From assembly GCA_016584305.1 (NCBI GenBank), contig JACEEZ010024172.1:331126-395125 (forward strand): DNA of 64,000 nt. The letters run 5' to 3'. Origin of the DNA: Chionoecetes opilio. Lineage: Eukaryota > Arthropoda > Malacostraca > Decapoda > Majidae. The position numbers were made by a program, and so were the translations under genes. Positions 30,105 through 64,000 of the stretch are shown piece by piece (the stretch's first letter is position 1; each line of letters opens with the position of its first letter). The notes beneath the pieces were generated by a model that saw only the letters and a program-made list of their open reading frames with translations, had not been told where the DNA came from and did no database searches.

Positions 30105-31099
30105 CTAAAATCTATCCAAATTTGCTTCTACATATAACTGATAGGTCTGAGCAAAGAAAGTGGTTTGTCCCCTAAACATAATGACATCTCCCTCCTGAGG
30201 CAGGTGACCAGGAACTATACAGATGAGGCGAGGAGTTACTCCACGGTAGAGCTGTAATTTGTACATGTTTGGCACCTCATGGTAAGAACGATGACAGGGC
30301 ACTGCTGAGCCCGTCATCCTGTGATGCGTCACAGTTGTCTGAAATTTGCACAATCCTGACTTGGTGATTACCGAATGACTCCCACGACGCGTGTATGACC
30401 AGAATCAAAGACTATGAGGGCGAGGCGCGGCGCAGCAAACACCCTCCACCTTAGTGTGGAGCAGCACACGCCCTCCACCTTAGCGTGGAGCAGCACACAC
30501 CCTCCACCTTAGCGTGGAGCAGCACACACCCTCCACCTTAGCGTGGAGCAGCACACACCCTCCACCTTAGCGTGGAGCAGCACACACCCTCCACCTTAGC
30601 GTGGAGCAGCACACGCCCTCCACCTTAGCGTGGAGCAGCACACGCCCTCCACCTTAGCCAACATTTATACTAAAGTTACACTTCTGCTCTAGTCTGGACT
30701 TTATAAATAAATTTCAAGGCCGACATGCAAAGCATCCAGCCTTCACTGCCCTATGTGAACACAAAGCTGCCACAACACTGGCTTATCTGGCAACATCAGA
30801 TCTTGTCTCTAATAGTCACTACCACTCTCACATGGGTCTGTCTTCCCCTACAGGAGTACGCCGCCGCTCCTCTCACACCATAAATATCTCTGATATACAC
30901 ACACCAATATATAAAGAACTATTCTTAATAGTTCACACATCTGGTAAAGCAGAGAAACAATAAAAATTGCACAATACATTTTCACTTAAAATTGACTAAT
31001 CTGCCTTATTTTCTGTGCAGACAAGCACAAGGGTGAAGGGAACTACTTACATCTATGGCTTTGATACGTATAATGGCTGCCACGTCCTTCCCCGTCACG
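30105..31099 (-). CDS. unidentified small reading frame, two exons (3' part of a gene)
   Basis: The last exon is 30338-30105, with acceptor TTTCAG, 78 codons and stop TAG. The preceding exon is probably 31099-31051, with acceptor CTCCTCAG and donor GATGTAAGT. Phases agree. The peptide includes GKDVAAIIRIKAID, then LQLYRGVTPRLICIVPGHLP and GDVIMFRGQTTFFAQTYQLY. Alternating hydrophobic strands and a G-D-V-I-x-F-R-G turn recall OB-fold proteins, but I cannot name a family. No start codon is found between 31100 and the Venus kinase receptor stop, so upstream exons must lie farther up the minus strand, overlapping that gene. The frame is phase-compatible with the donor of receptor exon 22 (32573), so an alternative receptor 3' end is possible. 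A minisatellite (30430-30657) sits in its intron. Confidence 0.5.
30430..30657. repeat. 29-bp minisatellite
   Basis: About eight copies with GCGTGGAGCAGCACAC followed by the CCCTCCACCTTA segment. The pairing CTCCACCTTAGCGTGGAG gives each junction an imperfect hairpin. Confidence 0.92.
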
Positions 31100-31123
31100 C
31101 TGAGGAGCGTCCAGCGGGGCAGG

Positions 31124-31129
31124 TTTATT
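31124..31129 (-). promoter_or_regulatory. candidate polyadenylation signal of the Venus kinase receptor
   Basis: AATAAA reads on the minus strand about 245 nt after the stop codon at 31377-31375. It is the first such hexamer downstream. Confidence 0.4.
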
Positions 31130-31374
31130 AATGCATTTTAGTTTTTCCTTAAAGGAAAACAATGAGGTCTGTGGTCCTGTGCGATAAATCCTTGGAAACT
31201 ACCGACGCTAACACTGCCTACAACTCCTTAGCACTGGTCCTGAGTATTCAAGTGTTTGTAGTCCGCCGCAACACCCGGCGATCACACACACGCCAGCCAC
31301 GGCGGCGGGATCACCGGCGTGGCAGGTTGCCTCGCAGCACTGGTCGGCACCGCGGCGCTGGGAGGAGAGCCGAG

Positions 31375-62916
<31,542 letters not shown>

Positions 62917-62963
62917 TGTGGTGGGGGAGGAGGGGGGGGCGGCTACCTGCAACTCTGCGTCAT

Positions 62964-63380
62964 TCTGGAAATACGAGGAGAGGAAAGGTAAGTCAAGGTA
63001 AGTCATGGTAAGTCAAGATAAGTCATGGTAAGTTAAGGTAAGTCAAGGTAAGTCAAGGTAAGTCATGGTAAGTCAAGATAAGTCATGGTAAGTTAAGGTA
63101 AGTCATGGTAAGTCAAGATAAGTCAAGGTAAGTTAAGGTAAGTCAAGGTAAGTCAAGATAAGTCATGGTAAGTCAAGATAAGTCAAGGTAAGTTAAGGTA
63201 AGTCAAGGTAAGTCAAGGTAAGTCATGGTAAGTCAAGATAAGTCAAGGTAAGTTAAGGTAAGTCAAGGTAAGTCATGGTAAGTCAAGATAAGTCAAGATA
63301 AGTCAAGGTAAGTCATGGTAAGTCAAGATAAGTTCAGGTAAGTCATGGTAAGTCAAGATAAGTCAAGGTAAGTTAAGGTG
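62964..63380. repeat. 10-bp AAGGTAAGTC minisatellite at the VKR 5' end
   Basis: About 38 copies of GGTAAGTCAA/GATAAGTCAA/GGTAAGTCAT start about 30 bp upstream of the probable acceptor before the first coding exon. On the plus strand each GG form is a perfect GTAAGT donor consensus; on the gene strand it reads GACTTACCTT. Confidence 0.93.
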
Positions 63381-63776
63381 AGTTAATTAAGGAATGCAGT
63401 GAATATATAGACAATGATTTTTCTTCTTTAAAAAAAAAAAAAAAGTTCATCCTAGCTTCCTATAAAACTTCCTTCCACCCCCCCCCAATTTTTTTTTTTA
63501 TGTCAAGGTAAGTTCATTAAGTCTCATTAAGGAATGTAATGAATATAAAAACAAATTTCTTTTTATATTCTAACAGCATCGTATCCGTATCCATCGCATG
63601 ATTCGTATAGGATATTTTCATCCTAGCATTGTATATTCAATCCTCCCCCCCCCAAAAAAAATGGTAAGACAAGGTAAGGCAAGGTTAGTTAATTAAGGTT
63701 GATGAATTAAAGTTAGTTGAATAATATAAACAAGGAACTTTTTTTCACTCATTGTTTTATCCTAGTCTCGTATATT

Positions 63777-63777
<1 letters not shown>

Positions 63778-63857
<80 letters not shown>

Positions 63858-63934
63858 ACCTCCACTCACTCACTCACTCACTCACCACACTCACTCACTC
63901 ACTCACTCACTCACTCACTCACTCACTCACTCAC

Positions 63935-63978
<44 letters not shown>
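63778..63978. repeat. (CT)n - (ACTC)n - (CT)n compound microsatellite
   Basis: CT array, a CACT/ACTC array (63865-63940) and a second CT array. 63390-63777 contains scattered AAGGTAAG-like pieces and C/A runs but no gene. Confidence 0.95.
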
Positions 63979-64000
63979 AAAAAAAAAAAAATTCTAGACC

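Noticed and set aside
30430..30657. Possible CRISPR-like direct repeats
   Set aside because: Units are contiguous 29-bp copies with no unique spacers, in a eukaryotic genome.

Overview
This is a eukaryotic nuclear window, most likely from a crustacean and probably a decapod. Three multi-exon animal genes with GT-AG introns are embedded in dense microsatellites, minisatellites, LINE fragments, tRNA-derived SINEs and DNA-transposon MITEs. The taxon is inferred from three things: a Venus kinase receptor (an invertebrate-only receptor family), CR1- and RTE-type LINEs, and very long GA/CT arrays with TTAGG-like strings. No single marker proves it.

Layout. (1) 734-4943, minus strand: the first five coding exons of huntingtin, running off the left edge. 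It has no polyglutamine tract. A 1.1 kb, 21-bp minisatellite lies directly upstream of its start. (2) 10791-22698, plus strand: a complete seven-exon ATP6AP2 ((pro)renin receptor, V-ATPase accessory protein 2), divergent from huntingtin. Its introns hold a PHD-finger intronless ORF with its own TATA box, a P-element-like transposon with a THAP domain, and several SINE, LINE and MITE copies. (3) 22.7-31 kb: ATP6AP2 3' flank, a hAT-like element with a TTAA element nested in it, simple repeats, and a small unidentified two-exon reading frame (30105-31099, minus). (4) 31375-62916, minus strand: a complete 23-exon Venus kinase receptor. Hand-joined exons give 4038 nt with every phase compatible, or 1345 residues. 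(5) 63-64 kb: simple repeats.

The most interesting system is the Venus kinase receptor. Between its signal peptide and the expected Venus flytrap module (type I periplasmic-binding fold) lies a region of about 360 residues. It resembles bacterial glycine-betaine/proline-betaine binding proteins of the OpuAC/ProX type (type II periplasmic-binding fold). The predicted receptor is therefore OpuAC-like domain, Venus flytrap, one membrane helix, insulin-receptor-like tyrosine kinase and a Pro/Asn-rich tail. It could be a two-module small-molecule sensor wired to a tyrosine kinase.

The same gene has an unusual density of tandem arrays touching its splice sites. Two 5' splice donors are triplicated together with exon-end sequence (60-bp and about 75-bp units). 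One intron holds about 42 copies of an acceptor-like 31-bp unit, another has a branch-point-like array against an acceptor, and a third has a 91-bp minisatellite built from a retrotransposon coding fragment. One intron in the kinase region is GC-AG.

Mobile elements are often nested: a SINE in an RTE LINE, a TTAA element splitting a CR1 reading frame without other loss, a TTAA element inside a hAT-like element, and a MULE-like element next to a hAT element. Exon boundaries were read by eye from splice consensus, phase and protein similarity. No alignment or database search was run.
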